NCBI GenBank assembly: GCA_030272585.1
Contig: BSYQ01000002.1
Coordinates: 3,286,001-3,350,000, forward strand
DNA length: 64,000 nt
Direction of reading: 5' to 3'
Source of the DNA: Bryopsis sp. KO-2023
Taxonomy: Eukaryota > Chlorophyta > Ulvophyceae > Bryopsidales > Bryopsidaceae
Shown: one piece after another, positions 1 to 10,000 of the stretch
Layout: every line of letters starts with the position of its first letter
Numbering within the stretch: the stretch's first letter is position 1
Notes under the pieces: model-generated
What the model was told of the DNA's origin: nothing
What the model saw: the letters and a program-made list of their open reading frames with translations, nothing else
Databases searched by the model: none
Made by a program: the position numbers and the translations under genes

Positions 1-321
1 GCGTCAAAGTGATCTATTTGTAGACCTAAGAGTCGTTCAAAGAAGAAACCCCCAAATTTTTCCGTTACAATCACATTTAAAAAATAATTATTATTCGTAT
101 ATTGTATTAAAGATTTAAAATAATCCTCCAGTCGGACGAAAACCTGGCAACAGAGTGGCAAATTTCCTAGCTAGAGTATCTACCATGCATATTGAAAAAA
201 GCAACCATCTCGGGTGGGAAATAGCGTTGCCACAACGAATTATAACGAGACACTTTCACGTGAAATCCATCGCGCAAAACTAAAAACAATTTGTCCTTCC
301 TCATGAAGGCACGAGATATAT
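1..321. other. AT-rich DNA, no gene seen
   Basis: No long open frame, RNA gene or repeat structure was recognised here. The foldback element begins at its right edge. Confidence 0.5.
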
Positions 322-789
322 CCCCTCCAGTATCAGAGATAGGACTTTACGGTCACCGTAACCGGACCGTAACCGGAGTACAATTTCGGTCGGAAAATCG
401 TACTTTTACGGCCGTAACCGTAGCTCCGTACCTCTCCGTACCGCTCCGTACCGGACCGTAACGACCGTAACGGCCGTAACAACCGTAAACTGTAAAAAGT
501 CACCCCCGCAGGGTCTCGCGATTCCAAAGGAACACAGGGGGATTCGAACCCGCGACCCTGTAGACTATAACCATACACTCTAACACTGAACCACACTACT
601 CCACGATGACTTAGGGCCTGCCGTAGCTATACCGTACCTGTTCCGTACCGTAAAAACAACATATTACTCCGGTTACGGTACGGAGTTACGGCCGTAGTAC
701 GGTGACCGTAACCCGACGGTAACCGGACCGGACCGGAGTCGGACCAAAAATTTGCCCAAGTCCTATCTCTGTCCCGTATTGGAGAGGGG
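322..789. mobile_element. Foldback/MITE-like element with CCGTAAC arrays
   Basis: The two ends form an imperfect terminal inverted repeat. The left end reads CCCCTCCAGTATC and then AGAGATAGGACTT. The right end, reverse-complemented, reads CCCCTCTCCAATACGGGAC and then the same AGAGATAGGACTT. Inside lie two subterminal arrays built from CCGTAACC, CCGTACC and GGTTACGG words on both strands, flanking a tRNA-like core. No transposase is encoded, so it would be non-autonomous. No clear target-site duplication was found. The inverted ends are plain in the sequence; assignment to a transposon superfamily is not possible by eye. Confidence 0.65.
528..602 (-). other. tRNA-like sequence (pol III A and B boxes), probably SINE or tRNA relic
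   Basis: On the minus strand an A-box-like TGGTTCAGTGT (583-593) is followed by a perfect B box GGTTCGAATCC (540-550) at normal tRNA spacing. The acceptor ends do not pair well, so this looks like a decayed tRNA or the head of a tRNA-derived SINE rather than a working tRNA. It sits in the middle of the CCGTAAC foldback element. Confidence 0.5.
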
Positions 790-2781
790 TATTGGTCAGA
801 ATCCATGCACTAAAGCATCGGGGACGCTTCGCGCTTTCTTGATCCTTAAGGGTGTTTGCTTAGGGAAGGTGTGTTGGGCTCAGAGGGGCTTTGTGTTTGT
901 GCCAAGCGACTGAAGCATATTTTTTCCGATAATAAGAAATACAAGCAGCGATAACTGTCTCATCAAGACTTCAACAGACTTGTTCGTTTCTTTTAATGCA
1001 TTGTTCTGTGCGTTACAACCGTATTGAAGATAGATACCAACTTGCCTTCAGACTTGGTCGACTCCTTGCTATTATTTCTACCACTAAGGTGTGTAAGTCT
1101 TGTTTAACATGGTCCCTCACTTCACGTGCACTTCACGTGCTTCCATCATCTTTGTCGTCTTCCTTTGGTTTCTGGAACCGCTTGGCCATATCCGAAACAG
1201 TGTAAGAGATTCTGGCATCTTCCGTTAGGTAACGGGTCAGTAGTTCCACACGTTCAATCTCAGGCAGCTCCGGGTCGATAAATGGGCGGTACAAGGTTTC
1301 ATAATTGCGAAAGAGGTCGCGTATATGTTTCCTCCATTGAGGCTGAACTCCAAACGAATTTTTCTATTAGAGCCTTAAAGGTTCTCCGCATTCAATTATT
1401 TTTCACGTTAAAGATTGGTATGAACTCCCCTACCCGGTTTGACTCAATTTCGTTTGCTGATGTCTGGAGCAAGGTATGACAATTATAGTCGTATATTGTT
1501 GATTATTGGAAATTGTTGGGAACCTATGCGCTTGGCCGTTGAAAAAACTCTAATTCGACATCTCGACAAAGGGTACGAACCACTCATGCTCATCCTCGTA
1601 AAAAATATAAAGTCGAACGGAGTTGGACGGGTGATGCATTGAGGTGTTGTCTTTCCTTTATCAACTTGAAGAACGAATAAATGGGCATAAAACAGGCATC
1701 TGCTCTTGCTTGTAAGATTCTTAATTTTGTTGTGATTATCCCAAGATGTAGAGAACGATAGGGCACCAACCATAAAAAAACCGCGTGAAAAACGGCTGAG
1801 AGAAATCGCGTAATGTAGGATTCTCGAAAATGTCGTAATGATACTATTAACACACACGCATATTACTAAACACTAGCAGGGCTGCTGTGGTTTCTTCTAA
1901 GATTGGTCGTGAACCAAAATCCCATTTCTTAATCATTCCTCCAAACTCGGATTTCTTTGCTGGAAAGTTGAATCTTCGAAACAAAGGTTTCATAAGATTT
2001 ATGAGACTTTCCTCCGAAGTTTGGGTTGATGTTTCCGGAAACCTTCTCAATCCCCCCTTTCTAATCCAAATTAATGGAAGATTCGAGCGAAGGGAAGCGT
2101 TGTTTCTAATCATTGCTTGACAGAACAACTATCAATGGATCGGGTAGCTTTGCATGCATCCACATCAATAACTCTTGATTCCAAAAGAAAGCCACCTGGG
2201 TCCTCTTCTCACGAAAGCTTCAGAAGGCGACAAAAAAGAGTTCTGTTAAGGAGAAATCTAGAGCAGGTCAGCATTTCAGCTCTTCTTGATACCTGGCGAC
2301 TCACTAGTTGCGAGGCTATCCGGACCACCATATATTGTTACTCCTAGCAACGCTACAAGCAAATGAAGATGGAGTTGTCAATGTCAAGGAGAGAATGGGT
2401 TAATAAGTAATTCGACGGGGTGCTTCCTATGTTGAGCTGTGCATTCCAAGCGTCACTCAAGGGACGTCATGTTCACCATCGTTCCTAATATACACCTTAA
2501 CCTAGTGGTTCTGTCGCTTTATAGAACATCTCCACAATAGCAATATCCGCTAGCTCGCACGTTGAGTTGATCTCTGCCTTTCTAGTATTTAGTGGCTTGT
2601 TCGTATCCATCGACCCTTTGCAACGAATTTGAAACTCGAAAACCAACGTTATTCAATGCTGCCGCTGGAGTCGTTGCAAATCGCAAACCCTTCGTGTTTG
2701 CGGCCATGTCTGGAGCCACAGGTCTTCGGTGACTCCATAAGCGCGTGACCATAGGCCCATTCTCATCATCTATTCGGTGAT
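790..2781. other. Intergenic DNA, no recognisable gene
   Basis: Only short open frames below about 125 codons occur here, on both strands and overlapping one another. None shows a domain or convincing composition. Confidence 0.5.
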
Positions 2782-2941
2782 TGTTAGGCCCGTTTCACTA
2801 GGCTTTGAGTCGGTGGTGTTGTTGCTGAGACACAAGGGTGAACACTTGAGACACACACTTTTCCAGAGAATTAATTTACAGGTTGTTCTCTCTGAACTTA
2901 ACCCCTAGAACCCGTACCACCCCCGGACTACACTCGTATCA
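2782..2941 (-). repeat. Solo LTR of the short-LTR chromovirus family
   Basis: This 160-bp sequence is the reverse complement of a relative of the LTR at 25491-25642. Shared blocks include the TGATACGA start, the TTCTAGGGGTTAAGTTC-like block, the CTCTGGAAAGTGTGTGTC-like block and the GGGCCTAACA end. It is flanked on both sides by the 5-bp direct repeat GTGAT (2777-2781 and 2942-2946), with neither primer site nor polypurine tract beside it. That is the signature of a solo LTR left after recombination between two LTRs. It is visibly diverged from the 25.5-kb copy, so it is an older insertion. Confidence 0.85.
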
Positions 2942-2946
2942 GTGAT

Positions 2947-3172
2947 GGAGGTTCCACCGGCTCCGGAGAACGGTTATGGCAAGGGTACTTTGACTTGCCG
3001 CAGGGCTTAGGCCACGGCTCGTTGGTCATCGGGTCCTAGCACGTTGGGTGGTCCTCCCGGTCCGCCGGGTCCGCCAGGTCCGCTGCCCGCGAGTTCTGCC
3101 CCCACTTTTGGTAGTGCTCGTATTCCGAACGGGTGCATTGCTAAGGAACATCTATGGAGACCTTAACGTTAT
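2947..3172 (+). pseudogene. Gly-Pro-rich coding relic, possibly gag-derived
   Basis: Around 3050-3095 the plus strand encodes three consecutive Gly-Pro-Pro triplets (collagen-like). A Ser/Thr-rich stretch and an Ala-Arg-Ile-Pro follow, ending at a stop near 3166. The Gly/Pro-rich linker followed by Arg-Ile-Pro recalls the linker ahead of the capsid-like domain in the gag frames of this window, for example near 34300. There is no zinc knuckle or capsid segment to confirm it. It is old and broken. An unrelated Pro-rich fragment is equally possible. Confidence 0.3.
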
Positions 3173-3864
3173 TGTCAACATTGAGATTTAGCTTGTAGCG
3201 TTTGGAATAAGCAATTGTCGGGCTTCTTCCACATTCGGTTTTGAGAACGAGAATCCACCACCGCTGCTTCTCTTCCTCTTTGTAGATTTAAAGTTCTAGT
3301 TTGCGTGTCTAACTTTTCCACCCTACAGTTTTCTTCACGCCTGATAGTGAAGTGGTTTCTGCTATCGATCAGCCTCCCATGCTGCTATTGGTGCCTTGAT
3401 ATGTTTGTTTTGGTTGTAGCGATGACCTCTCGTGTTTAATTAGTATTCGACTATGTCGGGACGTGTCCCCCCAACCAACTAAATCAATGTTGCTGTCTGC
3501 GGACATTGTTCGGCCAACTCGGCCCCAATGTTCTCTAAAGTATTCTTTCTTGCTAGATAAATACGTAAGCTTGCTCCTCGAACGAAACACTTGTGTATCA
3601 AGATCGTCTCTTGTGCACTCTTCTTTATCAGACGATATCTCGCTTGTAAATCGATTCAATCAATTAAATTTCGACTTTTTATTAGAAGGGGGTGTTTCTC
3701 TGGGGCGACTTCAACTTCGACTTCAACAAAAGTCGAAGTGGAACCCCTATTGTGGATATGAGCAAAAAAGAAAACGAGGAGAGAGCGGAAAATTATTTTG
3801 TTCGATCCCTGGAACATCTCCGTCCATGTATTGCGAACTTACTCTCGAGGTGCCAAATGCAATA

Positions 3865-5406
3865 AAGGATTGCGCCCGCACCATATGCATAGTGGCAGGT
3901 AATTGGACGTTCCATGTGTACAAACCCTATAAGGGGGTTTTCTTCCTTCTCGATGAAATCAGATATAACTCTCATGAAAATGATCTAACGTCATAAAATG
4001 TGCATACAAAGGCGAAAACACCATTTGCCTAACGGTGGGTCTTGCAAGATGTCTAGCAAATCTTTCCATTAACCCAGAGCGATGCATAAGGTGCGCACCG
4101 GGTGCGTTTACTTAACTTAGGATCTTTGTGCGCCAACGCACAAAGATATACGTCCCAAATTAAGTATAACAAGTGAATATTGAGTTTGGTCACCTTCCAA
4201 TACCCATGCCGATGGTTTTGCTGTTCTTGTTATACACACATGTGCTCAAGTGGAAGTTGTGGCTATAAAAGACTTTCAATGTCTATTACTTATATTTGCA
4301 TGATTGCATTGCACATCAAACTTTATCGCCCCTATTTAGTGGTGTAGACTCCCAAAAGGTTACTGATCTCTATCAACTATGCGAAGATAGGTTATTATCT
4401 TTTTCAATAAATACAAGTCCCTACGTGTAAGTCATGTCAACCTAAGCGGGAGAAATTGTTGAGCAAATGTTTTCCAAGTCATGGTTTGTAGTAGGTTGTA
4501 TGTAAGCAGATGGTCTTTAATTAGTTTCTTCAATGTGAGCAAAATAGTTGCGCAACTCATAGCAAAATACAGCGAATAGGCGTGCCTTTCGAGAATTGAT
4601 TCATCTTCCTTTTAGGCGAAGGTAATGTGCAACACAAACCCTGACATATCCAGCCTATCACAAGTCTCTCCTCACATAGTGCCAAACATAATGCCACAAA
4701 TCAAGCAATGATCACACCATGAACCCCTTGGCGTGGAAGGCTCCTCCTCCACGAGAGTGTGGGGGATACATATACATATATATGTGTGTCATTTTCACTT
4801 CAACATGCCTCATATGATAAAATCTATCAGTCCTATGCCCCTCTACCCTTGATGTGGTCTCCTTCTCTTTTGGTACAGGCCGAAGACTCATCACCATAAC
4901 CCTTAACATCTTCCCCCCTTAGAAGGAGGCGATTTAGCCGTGTCCAGATGCGAAAAAAACTCACCCGAAGCATACCTTGATTATATTCTCCTTTTCTACT
5001 CGACTCTTTGTCTCATGTTGCAAAATCCTATAAGCAATCCTCTAGTTGAAAGACGGTGAGTTTTTTGCAACGTTGTAACCCGACTATACCTTTGATATTT
5101 GTCGGTAGGTCGTGTATTAAGGAAACTTATCTACTCCGAACCCCCCTCCAAGCAAAAGTTTACATCATCACCTCGTTTCACTCTTATCACTTTTCCGGAA
5201 ATTTCAAGAGTGCTTCTGAACAAACCTAATCAAGAAGACGCCCAATTGATGTAAGTTCTCAAGGGAATCTATCTACCTGTCTTTTGTTCTGGTCATCATA
5301 TAGCCGTAATCTGCTTTTCATTGTCTCAAGTTTCAGCCCAGAATATTCGTTCAAACATGCTTGCCACCTTGCAAGTCGCCTAGTTAAATTAGTTTAAGCG
5401 AAATAG
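3865..5406. other. Non-coding DNA within the left repeat arm
   Basis: No gene was recognised. 4060-4450 is the dispersed repeat shared with 59560-59950. The remainder holds only short, unconvincing frames. Confidence 0.5.
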
Positions 5407-6363
5407 TTAACGGTTGGTAGTCAACCCTGGCAACTGCCTCTCCCCCAGAATGTAGCAGCGGATCTTCTTGAGAGTGTCAATCAACGCCAAAGCTTCCATT
5501 TCCGTGACTGAATAGTTTCTCTCCGCCTTTGTGAAATTGCTGCTATGAAATAGAACAATACGTTCGTCCCAATTCTTATCGATCGGGGAAAGAACCCTTC
5601 CCAACGCCTCGTCGCAGGCGTCAGTATCCACCAGCCAAGCTTGGGAGTAGTCGGGCGCTTCCAGAATTGTGGTGGTCGTTAGTTCCGACCGCAAGTATAA
5701 GAAACTATCTAACTAAAAAACTAACTACGTATATCCCGTTTGTCTGAGAAACTTCTTAACGCCGCTTCCGTTCATTCCATGCTCCTATGCGCCATGTTGT
5801 GCGATGATCGCGCCTTTCTCGCAAAGTTCTTCATAAACCGTCAACAATACGATGCCAGGCGAAGAAAGATCACCATCTGCGTTTTCGTGACCGGCTTCGG
5901 ACAATTCGCCAACTTCTCGACTTTCAGTTCATCGACCCCCAGCCCATGCTCCGAAAGTGTGTTGTCGATGAAGTTGGTCAACGTAAAGCCCACTTCGCAC
6001 TTCCATGGTTTAGGCCTTAGCTTGAACATCCGCACCCTCTCCAAAATAATCTTCAGGTGACCCGGGATGTTCTCTACCCGGACGTCACAAGCGCAGAGGT
6101 CATCCACGAACACGGCCAATCGCGGAACCCCACAAGACGCGTCGTCCATCATCCTCATGTGGACAAAGGGAGAGTTTTGAAGGCCGAAAGGCATTCGCTT
6201 CCACTGGAAAACGCCGTAGGGCGTAAGGAACGTCGCTAAAACACGTAACGGTTTCGCTACCTCTTAACTCGACTTCATGAGAAATGCTTGTATCGAGAAG
6301 CACTTTAACATGATCTGGAAGGAATATATCGTTCCTATGCGTGACCCTAGTAAACAAATCCAT
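5407..6363 (-). pseudogene. Decayed Ty3/Gypsy pol fragment (RT and RNase H)
   Basis: Read on the minus strand, the upstream part contains a reverse-transcriptase signature: Met-Pro-Phe-Gly-Leu-Gln-Asn-Ser-Pro, then Val-Phe-Val-Asp-Asp at the YVDD-like active site. It continues into a thumb-like stretch. The downstream part (5407-5694) contains the RNase H region with an Asp-Thr-Asp-Ala motif and the Tyr-Ser-Val-Thr-Glu-Met-Glu-Ala-Leu-Ala segment typical of Ty3/Gypsy. It is an old broken copy with several breaks. No LTR could be assigned. It belongs to the same repeat as the integrase fragment at 58.2-59.0 kb, which keeps the other half of pol. Confidence 0.8.
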
Positions 6364-6912
6364 TTACATCATTTCCTTGTCGTGTATTTCGGGAACTTTG
6401 TGATGTAGACTTTAATAATGTTTCACTTTGAAACATTTAGTTTCTTTTCGTTTAACTTTTCACAATTCACTTAACAGACCATTGAATCGTATCTAACGAA
6501 CATGTGTGAGTGTCTATGAATTCGTCGATCGCAAAAATAATCAATTTGTACCCGTGGAGCTCTTCAGATTCAACAGCGGCAACTTCTTTAAGGAGATCTT
6601 TTATTGTATCTCTTTTTTAATGATTCAACTCCTCGATTGTTCCATATGCTTCCGTTTAAAGTTCAAACTTTGATCCCAAGTGCGTTTATGATGCTTTCTC
6701 ATTTGTTGACTTGCCTTGCTCGTCCTCTTCTTGCCTTCCGGAAGTGGTGAGCGTCTTTCGATAAGAGGTCGAAAAAAACGAAAGAGGACCATTTTGTTTT
6801 CGCAACTTATGTTCCTTAAAAAGGTTTAGTATATTTTCACCAACGATCGATGAAGAAGAAAATATAGTAGTAGTTCCCTGGGTGGCTCATCCTGGGATAG
6901 GTGGTGTCGCTG

Positions 6913-7736
6913 ACCGCATAGGTGATGACCGGAAGCAAAGATCCCGTAGATGGTGCCAGCACAAAGCCAGGGGACACTAAAATAAAAGAAACGGGAGACC
7001 CATGTTGTCGTCATCTAAAACATCTTTGCCCGCCACCATGAGCACCTAAGGGCCGAATATCCAAAACGGCTATCCCATACCTATTTCTTTCGACAATTGG
7101 CTTGGGATTTTAAAACGCATAAGTGATTCCCGAAACTTCGACACTCTTTTTAAATCAAACTCGAATAGCTATCGCATATATGTAATATCTTTCTCCTCTT
7201 TCCTCTATCTCCAATTGTATTTATATCGTCCGGCAAGATCTCTAATGGACGTCTAGTGACGTATGGGCGACGGCACAACAAGGACGACCTGACTCCCTCG
7301 CTTATTGGGACCGCGGGCCGAATACCACTCCTCTCGAGCCAGGTCCGCAGAGAAGCTCCTAGGACGCTCATGCCGGCGAGTGAGAGCCTAACCCCTAACG
7401 AGTGAATATCTTTTCAAATGAGAGTTTAAGAGAAATATTGGCATGAGTCCATTTCAAAAGTCAAAGTCTAACGAAGAGACGGAGCCTAAGAATGGCCTAA
7501 AAGCTATGTTGATTCTTTTTTGTTAACTATCGAGAGTGTGTTTCTTTTGAGTTCAATCTCTACCACTTGATCGGAGGGCCTCGTTAGGACTTTGCTCATT
7601 CACGTAACAATTCATATACTTCTGTGCATCCATCCGGGTTGCTACAATACTCGAGTAACAACTTTTATTCGACTTTATCGTAAGGAGTCTTACATAAGAA
7701 CCTCAGAAGACCATCATACGATATTTGATCAAAGGA
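6913..7736. other. Intergenic DNA, no recognisable gene
   Basis: Short overlapping frames only. 6880-6912 is the inner border of the inverted duplication; the sequence beyond it has no match at 56.5-57.2 kb. Confidence 0.45.
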
Positions 7737-8086
7737 CTAGGAATGATAAGGGGGCGATTTAATATGGTTATCTGAAGAGCTATAATTATTGTGTTCCGTG
7801 GGGCGTCCACCTAAGAAGTAGGAAATTTGAGTCGGCTTTGGTGGAGGAACTGGGATCTCAGAAGCCTTGGGGGGGTTTTCGGATATCGAATTGTCTTCGC
7901 TGTCCGAGGGGAGAACTGGACCCGGCTTTGGTTTCGCCTCCCACGAAACGAGCCCTTCAATTCGGCATGGAGGTCCTCGGTGTAGTCCCACAATTGGTGC
8001 TCGTCCTCGTGTTCGGCCTCCGCCTGGTCCACCTCCATTGCTTCCGTCTCGAAGATTAAGTGTGATAAGTATCTACGTTTTCGCAT
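7737..8086 (-). pseudogene. Unrecognised Pro- and acid-rich coding remnant
   Basis: Two overlapping minus-strand frames here are GC-richer than their surroundings. One (8086-7811) holds an acidic stretch rich in Glu, Asp and His. The other (7991-7737) holds a Pro/Ser-rich stretch with Pro-Val-Pro-Pro-Pro-Lys-Pro. Neither shows a known domain. The composition recalls disordered parts of retroelement gag or of a nuclear protein, but this cannot be decided from sequence alone. Confidence 0.3.
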
Positions 8087-8088
8087 AG

Positions 8089-9033
8089 CGGGATTTCTTG
8101 CAATGGATTCTAATGTTCAATGCCCTGCAATTCCTTTCGCGAATCAGTTTCTCATCTGTTTGAAATAAGTAGCGTTAAAATATTGATAATCCAACTTATG
8201 TTCATCGGTCCGTCTTCGAAGAAGTATAACATCCGACAAAAATCGTATTTACGTTCGCCATTCAGAATACCACACTTCATCAGCTTCGGAATATTGTCGC
8301 TTTCAGCAAATGTTGTGCTTGTGTTGCTAGTATAAAGATACTCGCCTACAAAGAGGTTTATAACGTGTGGCTTACGCTACCACTATGCTTCCGTCGTATT
8401 AGATGCTCGAGTCATTCGAGAAAGTAAAAACAAAAATCAAAACAAAAAGATATATATATAACTAATACCACATAATCCCGCAATACATCCGAGCTTGACC
8501 ACAATCGTGAGCGCGCCCATCATCTTCCCCTCACAGTTCAAAAAAAAAAGAGAAATTAGCTCCGAGATCGGTACAAGAGAAAAAAGTTGCGTGCAACACA
8601 TCAATGCATACAACATAAATATCTCATAAATATTGGCGACTGCAACATGCTTACCAAAAAACTCTTCCGGCTAAATTTAATCATACAGTTGTTTTTGCAT
8701 TTCCACTATTTCTGACTCCAGTTCCTTGTGGCGATGGACTACTTGCCGCAGCCTCTCAACGTATTGAGGCTTGAAGTTTCATCGAGCAATAAAAGAGGAA
8801 GATACAACACGTACCTATTCAACAAAAACTCGAACATCGTGGGACCTCGTTGCAAAAGTAACCCATGCAGTGAATTCAATATCTTAGCCTCCCTGGAGTC
8901 GTTCGCGCAGTCCTTGCTCATCTGGTTCACGGTATAGGCTTTTACTGAAGATGGGCGATCACTACAAAATACCGGAACGTAATTTTTTAGTACAATAACA
9001 ATTTCCCTTTGTGTGAGGGAAATTCTACCATAC
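8089..9033. other. Intergenic DNA, no recognisable gene
   Basis: AT-rich with no supported frame. Confidence 0.5.
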
Positions 9034-9385
9034 TATATCGTATGATGATGAGCAGTCATGGGCTGCACAGGACAGGGTTCTGTGCGGGTTCTGTGCACCC
9101 TGTGCTGTCCTGTCCTGTTTTTCGAAATTCCACAGGCTAGAACAGAACAGACTGTCTGTTCTGTGCACAGGTCGGACCTGTGCTGCACAGGTGCACAGAC
9201 TGCACAGCACAACACAGAACTGCACAGAATCTGCACAGAATGTGCACAGAGTTTGCACAGAAACTGCAAAGACTGTGCACAGACCTACACAGACTTTGCA
9301 CAGACCTGCACAGACTTTGCACAGACCCTGTCTGTGCTGTGCTGTACAGGTCTGTGCACCTGTGCAGCACAGGTCCGACCCTGTG
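9034..9385. mobile_element. Left part of a CACAG-array foldback element
   Basis: From about 9064 the DNA is an array of GCACAG/CTGTGC words (for example TGCACAGAC and TTTGCACAGACC) on both strands. The outer edge carries CATGGGCTG (9057-9065). The same word occurs reverse-complemented at 19530-19538 with CAGGACAG beside it, so both ends belong to one inverted-ended element that the chromovirus at 9386-19478 split. The long open frames crossing this array arise from its low complexity and are not genes. Confidence 0.65.
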
Positions 9386-9805
9386 TGATAGTGAAGCTTG
9401 TGGGTGACGCAATAGTGGTCGGCTGTGTTGATTGGATTCGTGATAACTTGCTGGCTAACGCAAGTATACTTGTGGGGTTTGTTGGTTTAGACAACTCTCT
9501 AGCTAGCGCGGTTGTGAACGCTACTAGAGCACTTGGGTTGGGAAGTGATTGCGTCAGGCAAACACTTAACACACACACACACAAACACACACACAAGCGG
9601 GAACACACCAATCCCACGAATCCCGAGTTCTTACAAAATAAAGTGAACGTCAAAACAACGAGTGGGCCTCTTAAGTACCCCTAAGTGTAGTACGCTGACG
9701 CATGCCCCAAACTCTGGGTCTAATCTGTCTTACTCGCGAACCCACATGCGTCAGCCACCCTCGGCTCTATCCCAAACTACCTCGTATAGCGCTAAAAGAC
9801 TAACA
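9386..9805 (-). repeat. 3' LTR of the 9.4-19.5 kb chromovirus
   Basis: 420 bp, TG...CA ends (TGTTAGTC to CACTATCA on the element strand). It carries a CA-rich microsatellite and ends next to the CTGTG target duplication. It is identical by eye to the LTR at 19059-19478. Confidence 0.95.
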
Positions 9806-9824
9806 TACGCCCCCCCCGCAAAAA
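9806..9824 (-). other. Polypurine-tract-like sequence
   Basis: On the element strand a G-rich run (GCGGGGGGGGCGTA) abuts the 3' LTR directly. This is where the plus-strand primer lies in LTR retroelements. Confidence 0.6.
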
Positions 9825-10000
9825 GTGGGCGCCCACGCACACCAAAACACAAAGAAAAACAAAAATACAAAAACACAAACACAAAACTCACCCACTCCCA
9901 TACCCACACCCAACTGTCTTGGACCTGTCTCTTGCTCTGACGTCTCTGACAGTTGCTGCACGCACACACTTGGTCGACGATAACTCCTTTTCCCTCCTCC

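Larger units (their letters stand above)
3440..6912 (-). repeat. Left arm of an old inverted duplication (Ty3/Gypsy-derived repeat)
   Basis: Several blocks match the right end of the window in inverted, colinear order. 3450-3640 and 3660-3864 match 63420-63085. 4060-4450 matches 59950-59560. About 6270-6912 matches 58010-57235. Recognisable anchors are a GAGAGAGCGGAAAATTAT word (3780-3800; 63160 region) and a CATCGGCATGGGTATTGGAAG-like word (reverse complement near 4205; direct near 59805). The simplest reading is two copies, in opposite orientation, of one large old retroelement, each with different internal losses. Identity looks moderate, so the copies are old. Confidence 0.65.

Noticed and set aside
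528-602. Functional tRNA gene
   Set aside because: A and B boxes are good but the acceptor strands do not pair.
3463-3996. 177-codon plus-strand frame
   Set aside because: It lies in the inverted-duplication block; the matching right arm is not open in the same frame, and composition is not protein-like.
9380-9640. Tandem words resembling a CRISPR array
   Set aside because: The repeats are 5-8-mers and CA microsatellite without regular spacers, and the genome is eukaryotic.
9058-9684. 208-codon frame across the CACAG array and LTR
   Set aside because: Half is translated oligomer array and half is LTR, and similar frames exist on both strands. A low-complexity artefact.
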